The translations under genes were made by a program, and so were the position numbers. A DNA stretch of 64,000 nucleotides, from the NCBI GenBank assembly GCA_964581385.1, contig CAZOOK010000022.1, positions 38,075-102,074 on the forward strand, written 5' to 3'. The stretch is from CAZOOK01 sp964581385. Its GTDB lineage: Bacteria > Pseudomonadota > Gammaproteobacteria > Nevskiales > Nevskiaceae. Below the pieces are notes generated by a model that saw nothing but the letters and a program-made list of their open reading frames with translations, ran no database searches and was not told the origin of the DNA. Of this stretch, positions 56,031-64,000 are shown piece after piece. Position 1 is the first letter of the stretch; each line of letters opens with the position of its first letter.

Positions 56031-56103
56031 GCGCCCGGAAGGATTCGAACCTCCGACCCCCTAGTTCGTAGCCAGGTACTCTATCCAACTGAGCTACGGG
56101 CGC
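56031..56103 (-). tRNA. tRNA-Arg (anticodon ACG)
   Basis: 73 bases, folding as a cloverleaf: acceptor GCGCCCG / CGGGCGC, D arm with GCTC / GAGT (closing G.T pair), anticodon stem CCTGG / CTAGG with loop CTACGAA giving anticodon ACG (read ICG), and TTCGAAT in the T loop. No CCA is encoded. It is the last gene of the minus-strand unit csrA, tRNA-Ser, tRNA-Arg. Confidence 0.95.
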
Positions 56104-56140
56104 GAAGACAGCAGATTACTTTTTGTATTTTTCGTCTTGG

Positions 56141-56230
56141 CGGAGAGAGAGGGATTCGAACCCTCGATAAGGCTTTTGACCCTATACTCCCTTAGCAGGG
56201 GAGCGCCTTCGTCCACTCGGCCATCTCTCC
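56141..56230 (-). tRNA. tRNA-Ser (anticodon GCT)
   Basis: 90 bases with the long variable arm of type II tRNAs. Acceptor GGAGAGA / TCTCTCC, D region GGCCGAGTGG, anticodon loop CTGCTAA (anticodon GCT, serine AGC/AGU codons), T loop TTCGAAT. No CCA is encoded. It lies 37 bases upstream of tRNA-Arg on the same strand and downstream of csrA. Confidence 0.95.
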
Positions 56231-56314
56231 GTGCCGGGAGCAGCCCGGGTTCCGCCGGCAAAGCCCGACAAGGATACCGATTACGGATTCTCAGGTAAAG
56301 AGAAATTTACCGCT

Positions 56315-56509
56315 TCAGGTGTTGTTGGCCGTGGTCGCGTTCTTCCGTTCGAGGCTGATTCGCTCGAAGATTTCTTCACGGTGCACGGAAATTTCCTTCG
56401 GGGCGTTGACGCCAAGCCGTACCTGGTTCCCCTTAACACCCAGAACTGTCACGGTCACGTTGTCGCCGATTACAACCGTCTCGCCGACGCGCCTTGTCAG
56501 AATCAACAT
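56315..56509 (-). CDS. csrA: Carbon storage regulator CsrA
   Basis: 64 residues from the ATG at 56509, preceded by a good ribosome-binding site (GGAG, 8 bases upstream). The full CsrA sequence is conserved: MLILTRRVGETVVIGD, VLGVKGNQVRLGVNAPKEI and VHREEIFERI. CsrA binds GGA motifs in mRNA leaders and controls translation of many genes; the overlap of GGA in its own ribosome-binding site fits autoregulation. A perfect palindrome lies 63-85 bases upstream. Confidence 0.97.
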   Translation of the reverse strand: MLILTRRVGETVVIGDNVTVTVLGVKGNQVRLGVNAPKEISVHREEIFERISLERKNATTANNT

Positions 56510-56956
56510 TTGCAATTCTCCGGAGACTACACGTTTAGTCTCAATGATGCCTATTATCGGCTAATCAAGATAAAAATTGACCTGGTCAATTTTTTAACAA
56601 TATGACGATTTATGTCGGCTATTTATACCGATTTTCCCCATCAGCGCCGCAATCACCGTCATCTCGGCCCGACCTGTCAATGTCGTATCGGCGGAGTCCG
56701 CTTAGTCTTTAACCGCTGTTCTTTAACGTCCGTTCACTTCCTTGCGTGAGCTGCATTTTGAGGCATGCGCCCCACCTGAAGCAATGCATTAGATGGTAAC
56801 TTTATCCACTATTAAGAGCCGCGGCGGAACGAGATGCAGGGAGAAATTGGTAGCTATTTCCAGCCCATTACCGCCCAAAAGAGGCAATAAAAATCTTCCT
56901 CCGCCAGCTGGGGCAACTCCGCAGAAGCATCACCCGGTGAGGCCCGCTGCCCCTGC
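56510..56956. other. csrA upstream region
   Basis: About 450 bases between csrA and lysC, both minus strand, containing the csrA promoter region. The only strong structure is the palindrome at 56572-56594. The segment 56595-56956 contains no convincing gene. Confidence 0.5.
56572..56594. promoter_or_regulatory. Perfect palindrome upstream of csrA
   Basis: A perfect inverted repeat with 11-base arms AAAAATTGACC and GGTCAATTTTT around a single T. It lies 63 bases upstream of the csrA ATG and includes TTGACC, a possible -35 element for the minus-strand promoter. The symmetry fits an operator for a dimeric regulator; with its A and T flanks it could also act as a bidirectional intrinsic terminator. 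Confidence 0.65.
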
Positions 56957-58180
56957 TCAGACTGCAGCGCGTTCCAGATCGAAAGCCTTGTGCAGCGTCC
57001 GCACAGCCAGTTCAAGATATTTGTCCTCAATCACGACCGAGATTTTGATCTCCGACGTCGAAATCATGCGGATGTTGATGCTCTCGACGGCCAATGCACG
57101 AAACATCTTCGAAGCGATGCCTGCATGCGAACGCATACCGACGCCGACCAGTGACACCTTGGCGATATCGGTGGCCGCACGTATGCCCTTGGCATGCAGT
57201 TCATCGGCGAGCTTCTTGGCGATTTCCTGAGCGCGCTCGTAATCATTCTTGTGGACCGTGAAGGTGAAGTCGGTGGTGCCATCGGCGCCGACGTTCTGCA
57301 CGATCATGTCCACTTCGATGTTCGCCTCGCCGATCGGGCTGAGAATTGCGGCGGCAATGCCCGGACGGTCCGGCACACCGGAGATGGTCAGTTGGGCCTC
57401 ATCGCGGTTGAAAGCGATGCCCGAGATGAGTGGTTCTTCCACGTGGTCGTCCTCCAAAGTAATGAGGGTGCCGGGGCCATCCTGGAATGTGGACAGCACG
57501 CGCAGCGGAACTTTGTACTTGCCGGCGAATTCGACGGAACGGATCTGCAAGACTTTCGAGCCGAGGCTCGCCAGCTCCAGCATCTCCTCGAAAGTGATGC
57601 GGTCGAGTCGCCGCGCCCTGGGCTCAACGCGCGGATCGGTCGTATAGACGCCGTCGACATCAGTATAGATCTGACACTCATCAGCCTTCAGCGCCGCCGC
57701 GAGTGCGACGCCGGTCGTATCCGAACCGCCGCGGCCCAGCGTCGCCGTGCTGCCGTCCGGCGCGATGCCCTGAAAGCCGGCGACGACGGGCACGACACCT
57801 GCCTTGCAGTCGGCCAGCAGCCGCTCGCAATCGATACTCTGAATGCGCGCTTTCGAGAAAGCATCATCCGTACGGATCGCCACCTGCGGTCCGGTATACG
57901 AGCGCGCCGGCACGCCGCGCTTCTCCAGTGCCAATGCCAGCAGCCCGATCGTGACTTGTTCGCCCGTCGATGCGATCTGATCCATCTCGCGCGGATTGCC
58001 GCGCGGATTGATCGACTTCGCCAACTTGATCAGACGATCCGTCTCGCCCGACATCGCGGAAACAACGACGATGATCTGATGGCCACGCTCACGTGCGGTG
58101 GCGACCTTCGCGGCGACATGCTCGATGCGCTCGACCGAGCCCATCGATGTGCCGCCATATTTTTGGACGAGCAAAGCCAT
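56957..58180 (-). CDS. lysC: Aspartate kinase, monofunctional
   Basis: 407 residues. The kinase domain starts with LLVQKYGGTSMGSVERIEHV and includes FQGIAPDGSTATLGRGGSDT and ALKADECQIYTDVDGVYTTD. Two ACT domains follow (from about 265), with sites for lysine/threonine feedback (GVPDRPGIAAAILSPIGEAN and GVGMRSHAGIASKMFRALAV). It makes aspartyl phosphate for lysine, threonine, methionine and diaminopimelate. It is nine bases downstream of alaS, in the conserved recA-recX-alaS-lysC-csrA order. Confidence 0.96.
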   Translation of the reverse strand: MALLVQKYGGTSMGSVERIEHVAAKVATARERGHQIIVVVSAMSGETDRLIKLAKSINPRGNPREMDQIASTGEQVTIGLLALALEKRGVPARSYTGPQVAIRTDDAFSKARIQSIDCERLLADCKAGVVPVVAGFQGIAPDGSTATLGRGGSDTTGVALAAALKADECQIYTDVDGVYTTDPRVEPRARRLDRITFEEMLELASLGSKVLQIRSVEFAGKYKVPLRVLSTFQDGPGTLITLEDDHVEEPLISGIAFNRDEAQLTISGVPDRPGIAAAILSPIGEANIEVDMIVQNVGADGTTDFTFTVHKNDYERAQEIAKKLADELHAKGIRAATDIAKVSLVGVGMRSHAGIASKMFRALAVESINIRMISTSEIKISVVIEDKYLELAVRTLHKAFDLERAAV

Positions 58181-58189
58181 TTTTCAGTT

Positions 58190-60823
58190 TCACTTGAGTT
58201 TTTGCGCGATCCACTCGCGCGCCGCATCCAGCGCGGCTGCGAGTTGATCGGGTTTAGTACCGCCAGCCTGCGCCATGTCCGGACGCCCGCCGCCCTTGCC
58301 GCCGACGACTGCCGCCGCGACATTGACCAAATCGCCCGCCTTGACCTTACCAGTGAGGTCGGCGGTGACGCCGGCAATCAGGCTTACCTTTTCATCGGTC
58401 GCAGTGCCCAGCAGCACGACACCTGAGCCGAGCTTGTTCTTAAGCTGATCTTGCAAGCCTCGTAGATCGCCGGCCATTGACGGATCGATTGACTCGACGA
58501 GCACTTTCGCGTCGCCAAACTTCTTAAATTTCAAATACAGATCATCACCGGCATTGGACGCCAGCTTTCCCTTGAGTTGCGCGAGATCCTTTTCGAGCTG
58601 CTTATTACGGTCGAGGATCTGATCGATCTTCTCAACCACTTCATCGCGGCCCGCACGCAGTGCCCCGGCGGCATCGCGCAAGCGACCGTCGAGCTCGCGC
58701 AAATAGGTGAGCGAATTGGCGCCGGTCACCGCTTCGAGGCGACGCACGCCGGCAGCGACGCCGGATTCCGCGATGACTTTGATCAGGCCGATATCGCCGG
58801 TGCGCGCGACATGCGTGCCGCCGCACAACTCGGTCGAGAATTCACCGAACTTCAGCACACGCACGACATCGCCGTACTTTTCGCCGAAGAGCGCCATCGC
58901 GCCGCTAGCCACCGCTTCCTGATAACCGCAGAGCTTGATGTCGGCCACGACATTCGCAAGTACCTGCGCGTTGACGATGTCCTCGATCTTCGCAATTTCG
59001 GCCGTGCTGACGGCGCGATCGTGTGAAAAATCGAAGCGCAGACGCTCCGCCGAAACCAGCGAGCCCTTCTGTGCGACGTGCGTGCCGAGCACACTGCGCA
59101 GCGCCGCGTGCAGCAGATGAGTCGCCGAGTGATTGCGACGAATCGCATCGCGACGCGCCGTATCGATCTCCGCCTTGACGTTGTCGCCCACGCGCAGCGC
59201 GCCGGCGTCGAGCTTGCCGATGTGGCCACGCGCTTCCGGATTCAGCGCCTGCGTATCGCCGACGACGAAACGCATGCCGGGCGCGGAAAGCACACCGGCA
59301 TCGCCGACCTGCCCGCCTGATTCGGCATAAAACGGCGAACGATCCAGAAATACGACGGCATCGTCGCCGGCTTCGATCCGATCGACTGGGGTTCCGGCCT
59401 TGATGATCGCGGCGATCTTCGCCGAATTTGTATCGACTTCGTATCCTGTGAATTCGGTCTTCGCGTCGATCTTCGCGTTCTGCGAGTAATCCGCCGAGAA
59501 CGTACTCGCCGCACGCGCACGCGTGCGCTGCGCCTCCATCTCGCGCTCATAGCCGGCTTCATCGATCTTGAGCTCGCGCTCACGCGCGATGTCGGCCGTC
59601 AAATCGACCGGGAAACCATAGGTGTCGTAGAGCTTGAACACCGTCTCGCCGGGGATTACACCGCCGGTGGTTTTCGCGATCGCGTCATCGAGCAGCTTCA
59701 TACCCTTGTCCAGCGTGGATGCGAAACTCTCTTCTTCCTGCTTGATTACACGCTCCAGCTGCGCGCGGCGCTCGATGAGTTCCGGGTAAGCCTGCCCCAT
59801 CGCGTCGCCCAGCGGCGCGACGAGCTTGAAAAAGAATGGCTCGCTGATCCCCAGCTTATAACCATGCCGGATCGCACGGCGCATGATCCGGCGCAGTACA
59901 TAGCCGCGACCCTCGTTCGACGGCACTATGCCGTCGGAAATCAGGAAACTGGTGGCTCGGATGTGATCAGCGATGACTTTGAGCGATGGATTGGAACCCG
60001 GCTTCACCTTCGCCAATTGCGCCACGGCGGCGATCAGTGACTTGAACGTATCGATGTCGTAATTGTTATGCACGCCCTGCATGATCGCGCTGACGCGCTC
60101 CAGCCCCATGCCGGTATCGACGCTCGGCGCCGGCAACGGCGATAGCGCGCCGTCCGGTGCGCGATCGAACTGCATGAAGACCAGATTCCAGATTTCGATC
60201 CAGCGATCACCATCGTCATCCGGCGAGCCCGGCGGCCCACCCTTAATGCCCAGCTTTCCGTCCGGATCGTGATCGTAAAAAATTTCGCTGCAGGGGCCGC
60301 AAGGGCCGGTGTCACCCATCTGCCAGAAATTGTCGGAGCCACCGCCCGGCTTGTCGCCGATACGGATGATGCGATCCTTCGGCAGACCGATCTTCTGATG
60401 CCAAATGTTAAATGCGTCGTCGTCGGTGTGATAAACCGTCGCCAGCAGGCGCTCCTTCGGAATGCCGAGCCAATCCTTGCCGGTGACGAATTCCCACGCG
60501 AAGCGGATTGCATCCTCCTTGAAATAATCGCCGAAGCTGAAGTTGCCCAGCATCTCGAAAAAGGTGTGATGCCGCGCGGTGTAGCCGACGTTTTCGAGAT
60601 CGTTGTGTTTGCCGCCGGCGCGCACGCATTTCTGCGAGCTGGCCGCGCGTTTGTAGCTACGCGATTCACGGCCGGTGAATACTTCCTTGAACTGCACCAT
60701 GCCGGCGTTGGTGAACAGCAGGGTCGGATCGTTGCCGGGCACCAGCGGGCTCGAGGGCACGATCGCATGCCCCTGGTGCCGGAAATAATCCAGGAACCGC
60801 GCACGAAGTTCGTTGGTATTCAT
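58190..60823 (-). CDS. alaS: Alanine--tRNA ligase
   Basis: About 877 residues from the ATG at 60823 (MNTNELRARFLDYFRHQGH); an upstream start at 60847 is less likely. The class II core shows LVPGNDPTLLFTNAGMVQFK and the GMGLERVSAIMQGVHNNYD motif 3 region. The editing domain carries the zinc-type HSATHLLHAALR and CGGTHVARTGDIG motifs, and a C-terminal oligomerisation domain ends the protein. The length is standard. Confidence 0.96.
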   Translation of the reverse strand: MNTNELRARFLDYFRHQGHAIVPSSPLVPGNDPTLLFTNAGMVQFKEVFTGRESRSYKRAASSQKCVRAGGKHNDLENVGYTARHHTFFEMLGNFSFGDYFKEDAIRFAWEFVTGKDWLGIPKERLLATVYHTDDDAFNIWHQKIGLPKDRIIRIGDKPGGGSDNFWQMGDTGPCGPCSEIFYDHDPDGKLGIKGGPPGSPDDDGDRWIEIWNLVFMQFDRAPDGALSPLPAPSVDTGMGLERVSAIMQGVHNNYDIDTFKSLIAAVAQLAKVKPGSNPSLKVIADHIRATSFLISDGIVPSNEGRGYVLRRIMRRAIRHGYKLGISEPFFFKLVAPLGDAMGQAYPELIERRAQLERVIKQEEESFASTLDKGMKLLDDAIAKTTGGVIPGETVFKLYDTYGFPVDLTADIARERELKIDEAGYEREMEAQRTRARAASTFSADYSQNAKIDAKTEFTGYEVDTNSAKIAAIIKAGTPVDRIEAGDDAVVFLDRSPFYAESGGQVGDAGVLSAPGMRFVVGDTQALNPEARGHIGKLDAGALRVGDNVKAEIDTARRDAIRRNHSATHLLHAALRSVLGTHVAQKGSLVSAERLRFDFSHDRAVSTAEIAKIEDIVNAQVLANVVADIKLCGYQEAVASGAMALFGEKYGDVVRVLKFGEFSTELCGGTHVARTGDIGLIKVIAESGVAAGVRRLEAVTGANSLTYLRELDGRLRDAAGALRAGRDEVVEKIDQILDRNKQLEKDLAQLKGKLASNAGDDLYLKFKKFGDAKVLVESIDPSMAGDLRGLQDQLKNKLGSGVVLLGTATDEKVSLIAGVTADLTGKVKAGDLVNVAAAVVGGKGGGRPDMAQAGGTKPDQLAAALDAAREWIAQKLK

Positions 60824-60883
60824 CACTGGCACTGCGCAATGTCTCAAAGGGGGCGAATGTTAGCGTGTGGGTGCTTGTCGAAG

Positions 60884-61334
60884 CTAGGTTTCCGTGTCGA
60901 TATCACCTTTCAGCACGGCCCGGATCTGTGCCGCTTCGAAACCGCGGCCGGCAAGATAGCGATACTGCTTCTGCCAGTCGGCAGCGCCGCTTGGCGGTCC
61001 GCCGAATTTTCGCGTCCACACGGTTGTAACGACTTCTTTCCAATCCACTTCCGCAGCCGCCAGATTGTCGCGGATCAATGCCATCGCCACACCGGCGGCT
61101 TCCAATTCCGACTTGATGCGCAACGGACCATAGCCTTGCGCGACGCGACTGCGGATCAACGAATCGACGTATCGTTCGTCACTCTGCCAGCCAGCCTTCG
61201 CCAGCGTGTCCACCGCGGCGGCAGCGCGTTCCCCATCGAAACCGCGCTGCTCAAGCTTCTGCCGCAGCTCGCGTGCCGAGTGCTCGCGCCATCCCAACAG
61301 CCGCAGCGCACGCGTGCGCACCGCGGCGGGATCG

Positions 61335-61357
<23 letters not shown>
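60884..61357 (-). CDS. recX: Recombination regulator RecX
   Basis: 157 residues of the RecX family, which inhibits RecA filament extension. Recognisable three-helix repeats are ALRLLGWREHSARELRQKLE, WQSDERYVDSLIRSRVAQGY and GPLRIKSELEAAGVAMALIR. The start at 61357 overlaps the end of recA by 23 bases, so it is translationally coupled to recA. It lies 60 bases upstream of alaS. Confidence 0.93.
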
Positions 61358-62357
<1,000 letters not shown>

Positions 62358-62377
62358 AACAACTCCTGCTTTTGCGC

Positions 62378-62947
62378 TCACTTGCCCACCCTTGAAAGAT
62401 ATTCGGAGGTCCGCGTATCGACCTTGATCATTTCGCCTTGCTGTACGAACAGCGGCACGCGCACCACTGCTCCGGTTTCCAGCTTGGCCGGCTTGCCACC
62501 GCCACCGGAGGTATCACCGCGCACGCCTGGATCGGTTTCAACGATCTGGAGTTCAACGGAATTGGGCGGCGTCACATTGAGAGGAACGCCATCCCACAGC
62601 AGCACTTTGCAGGTTTCCTGCCCTTTAAGCCAGATTTCCGCGTCGGCCATCGCCGCCTTGCCGGCTTGTAACTGCTCGTACGAGCTGGGATCCATGAAGT
62701 GCCAGAACTCGCCGTCGCTATAGAGATATTGCATTTCGACTTCGACCACATCCGCCGCTTCCGCCGAATCGCCCGACCTCCAGGTCTTTTCGATGACGCG
62801 GCCGGTCTTTAAGTTGCGCACACGGACACGATTGAACGCCTGACCCTTGCCGGGTTTAACGTACTCGTTCTCGAGAATCGAATAGGGATCGCCGTCGATC
62901 AGAATCTTGACGCCTGCTTTGAATTCGTTGGTGCTGTAAGTGGCCAT
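62378..62947 (-). CDS. efp: Elongation factor P
   Basis: 189 residues, standard EF-P. The modification-site loop is YVKPGKGQAFNRVRVRNL with the lysine in PGKG; the OB-fold domains follow with the EF-P signature toward the C-terminus (GETKVDTRTSEYLSRV-like: MIKVDTRTSEYLSRVGK). EF-P rescues ribosomes stalled at polyproline; the Pro-rich TonB at 2992-3612 would be a likely client. It stands first in the minus-strand unit leading to recA and is divergent from the tRNA-Ala/tRNA-Glu genes. Confidence 0.96.
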   Translation of the reverse strand: MATYSTNEFKAGVKILIDGDPYSILENEYVKPGKGQAFNRVRVRNLKTGRVIEKTWRSGDSAEAADVVEVEMQYLYSDGEFWHFMDPSSYEQLQAGKAAMADAEIWLKGQETCKVLLWDGVPLNVTPPNSVELQIVETDPGVRGDTSGGGGKPAKLETGAVVRVPLFVQQGEMIKVDTRTSEYLSRVGK

Positions 62948-63088
62948 GAAGGGATTAAATCGTTGTGATTTGCATCGTGATTTGTCAGCTTCGCCGGACT
63001 ATGGTCGAAGCGAGGAAATGCCGCCCCATCGGGAACGGTGAAGTCTAGCGGAATCGGCAACATCGAGCACGCTCATTTCAAGTTAACC

Positions 63089-63118
63089 TTGAGGTGACAA
63101 GGTTGCCTCATGTACAAT
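63089..63118 (+). promoter_or_regulatory. Candidate sigma-70 promoter of tRNA-Ala/tRNA-Glu
   Basis: TTGAGG (63089-63094) and TACAAT (63113-63118) are separated by 18 bases and followed by the C-rich discriminator TCGCCCCC, typical of growth-rate-controlled stable RNA promoters. The tRNA-Ala starts 18 bases after the -10. Confidence 0.6.
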
Positions 63119-63135
63119 TCGCCCCCTTGTTGCAC

Positions 63136-63211
<76 letters not shown>

Positions 63212-63230
63212 AACAACTTCTCGCCTCGAA

Positions 63231-63306
63231 GTCCCCATCGTCTAGAGGCCTAGGACATCGCCCTTTCACGGCGGTAACCGGGGTTCGAATCCCCGTGGGG
63301 ACGCCA
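63231..63306 (+). tRNA. tRNA-Glu (anticodon TTC)
   Basis: 76 bases including CCA. Acceptor GTCCCCA / TGGGGAC, D arm TCTAGAGGCCTAGGACA, anticodon loop CTTTCAC with anticodon TTC, T arm CCGGGGTTCGAATCCCCG. Probably co-transcribed with tRNA-Ala. Confidence 0.96.
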
Positions 63307-63626
63307 GCAAACCAAGGGGTTGAGACGATATCGACCCCTCGCCTCTCAAATTTCCGTAACTATTCCGTAATAAGCCGCGTAGCACCGCCCCCCGCGAGAC
63401 GGACTGCCGATTCGATCTCAAACAGCTGACGCACAGACCTACAACGAGCGATTCACTCCGCCGTGGTGCGACCACGTTCCCGGTGATGCTGGCTGAAGCT
63501 GTGGCGCCGAGGCACCGGCGGGCGAATCATCTGCATGAACCGGTAAATGCACCCAGTTGCCACTGGAATCGAAGTATCGACGGAACAGAAATAGCTACAG
63601 CAATGGGATTTTCATCAGCATCTAAG
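63307..63626. other. Region downstream of tRNA-Glu
   Basis: 320 bases without a supported gene. A seven-base hairpin GGGGTTG / CGACCCC (63317-63339, no T-run) follows the tRNA, and TTCCGTAA occurs twice at 63352 and 63363. These repeats next to a tRNA 3' end resemble sites used by tyrosine integrases, but no integrase is in the window. Confidence 0.35.
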
Positions 63627-64000
63627 CTACGGAATCTTCGAAAACAGCTCCTTAAACTTCGCCGCCGCCTTCGGATATTGGTCATGGCTTAGTTTGCTTT
63701 TGAAGCTGGAATTGGAGTCCCAGTAAGACGTGTAGACAAAGTTGTTCGCTGTCATCCAGTTGTACATCTGCTCGATGAAGTAAGGATCATCGGTATTGAT
63801 GCCCCATTCCGGCCAGCTCATCGGTTTGCGGTGCGCCGAGGCGAACCGCTTTTGCCATGCCAGGCCGTAAGACTGCTCGACCATGAGCTTCCACCGCCTG
63901 ACCGGATCGCCACCCGCACCGTCGTATTGAATATTGTCGTAGGCGTCGGTGCCGATTACGTCGACAACATCGTCGCCTGGATAAGCCTGATCGGGTGAAA
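63627..64000 (-). CDS. GH26-like glycoside hydrolase, C-terminal part (partial)
   Basis: The frame is open from the window edge and ends with TAG at 63627. The visible 123 or so residues include YPGDDVVDVIGTDAYD, the signature near the end of GH26 beta-mannanase barrels, then MSWPEWGINTDDPYFIEQM with the probable nucleophile Glu in WPEWG, and the C-terminal FKELFSKIP. A GH26-type enzyme or a non-catalytic relative used in polysaccharide synthesis is likely. The N-terminus, and any signal peptide, lies beyond the window. Confidence 0.75.
   Translation of the reverse strand, partial: SPDQAYPGDDVVDVIGTDAYDNIQYDGAGGDPVRRWKLMVEQSYGLAWQKRFASAHRKPMSWPEWGINTDDPYFIEQMYNWMTANNFVYTSYWDSNSSFKSKLSHDQYPKAAAKFKELFSKIP

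Noticed and set aside
57194..58426. 410-codon plus-strand frame over lysC and alaS
   Set aside because: Antisense to two conserved genes; long antisense frames are expected in GC-rich DNA.
62441..62452. CTGT-ACGA-ACAG inside efp as a LexA site for recA
   Set aside because: The spacing is four bases, not eight, and it lies in conserved efp coding sequence.

Overview
The window is about 64 kb of GC-rich, densely coding DNA from a Gram-negative bacterium. Gene order points to a gammaproteobacterium of the Xanthomonadales/Nevskiales/Steroidobacterales type (an inference from synteny and protein style; no 16S gene is present). Supporting blocks are efp-recA-recX-alaS-lysC-csrA-tRNA-Ser-tRNA-Arg, prfB-lysS with the classical RF2 programmed frameshift, pheT-ihfA-merR, a TonB/ExbB/ExbD/ExbD/TPR operon, a PhoP/PhoQ-like pair and a reverse transsulfuration pair.

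Layout. 1-3.6 kb: Ton energy-transduction operon on the minus strand. 4.2-12.4 kb: the most unusual locus, built around a stand-alone carrier protein. It holds a phosphopantetheinyl transferase and a GNAT acetyltransferase (minus), then a methyltransferase, carrier protein, acyl-CoA dehydrogenase-like flavoprotein, amino acid:[carrier protein] ligase (a class II aminoacyl-tRNA synthetase relative that charges carrier proteins instead of tRNA), a DUF1839 protein and a family 2 glycosidase (plus). The last five genes overlap or nearly touch, so they form one operon. 12.5-19.2 kb: a secreted GloVer-repeat protein and an exopolysaccharide-type group (initiating sugar-phosphate transferase, a fused double alpha/beta hydrolase with altered nucleophile elbows, a membrane-anchored hydrolase). 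19.7-22.5 kb: lysS and prfB. 22.6-31.9 kb: outer-membrane protein, TetR regulator, DUF1329 protein, PepSY-like protein with a PhoPQ-like pair, oligoribonuclease, cystathionine beta-synthase and a cystathionine gamma-synthase/lyase.

31.9-45.7 kb: a 1405-residue membrane protein of unknown function, secreted hypothetical proteins, pterin dehydratase, an orphan TssQ-like lipoprotein next to a PEGA-domain Ser/Thr kinase, a secreted trypsin-like protease, a hotdog protein and the NAD(P)HX repair enzyme. 46.1-52.9 kb: aldo/keto reductase, then pheT-ihfA-merR and rlmKL, with pheS missing from its usual place. 53-56 kb: two tandem Tat-exported phospholipase C-like enzymes. 56-63 kb: tRNAs, csrA, lysC, alaS, recX, recA, efp. 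63.1-64 kb: tRNA-Ala, tRNA-Glu and the C-terminal part of a GH26-like glycosidase.

Main candidates for a poorly described system are the amino acid:carrier protein ligase operon, the Cys-nucleophile double hydrolase, and the orphan kinase/TssQ pair. A perfect palindrome upstream of csrA is the clearest regulatory signal.
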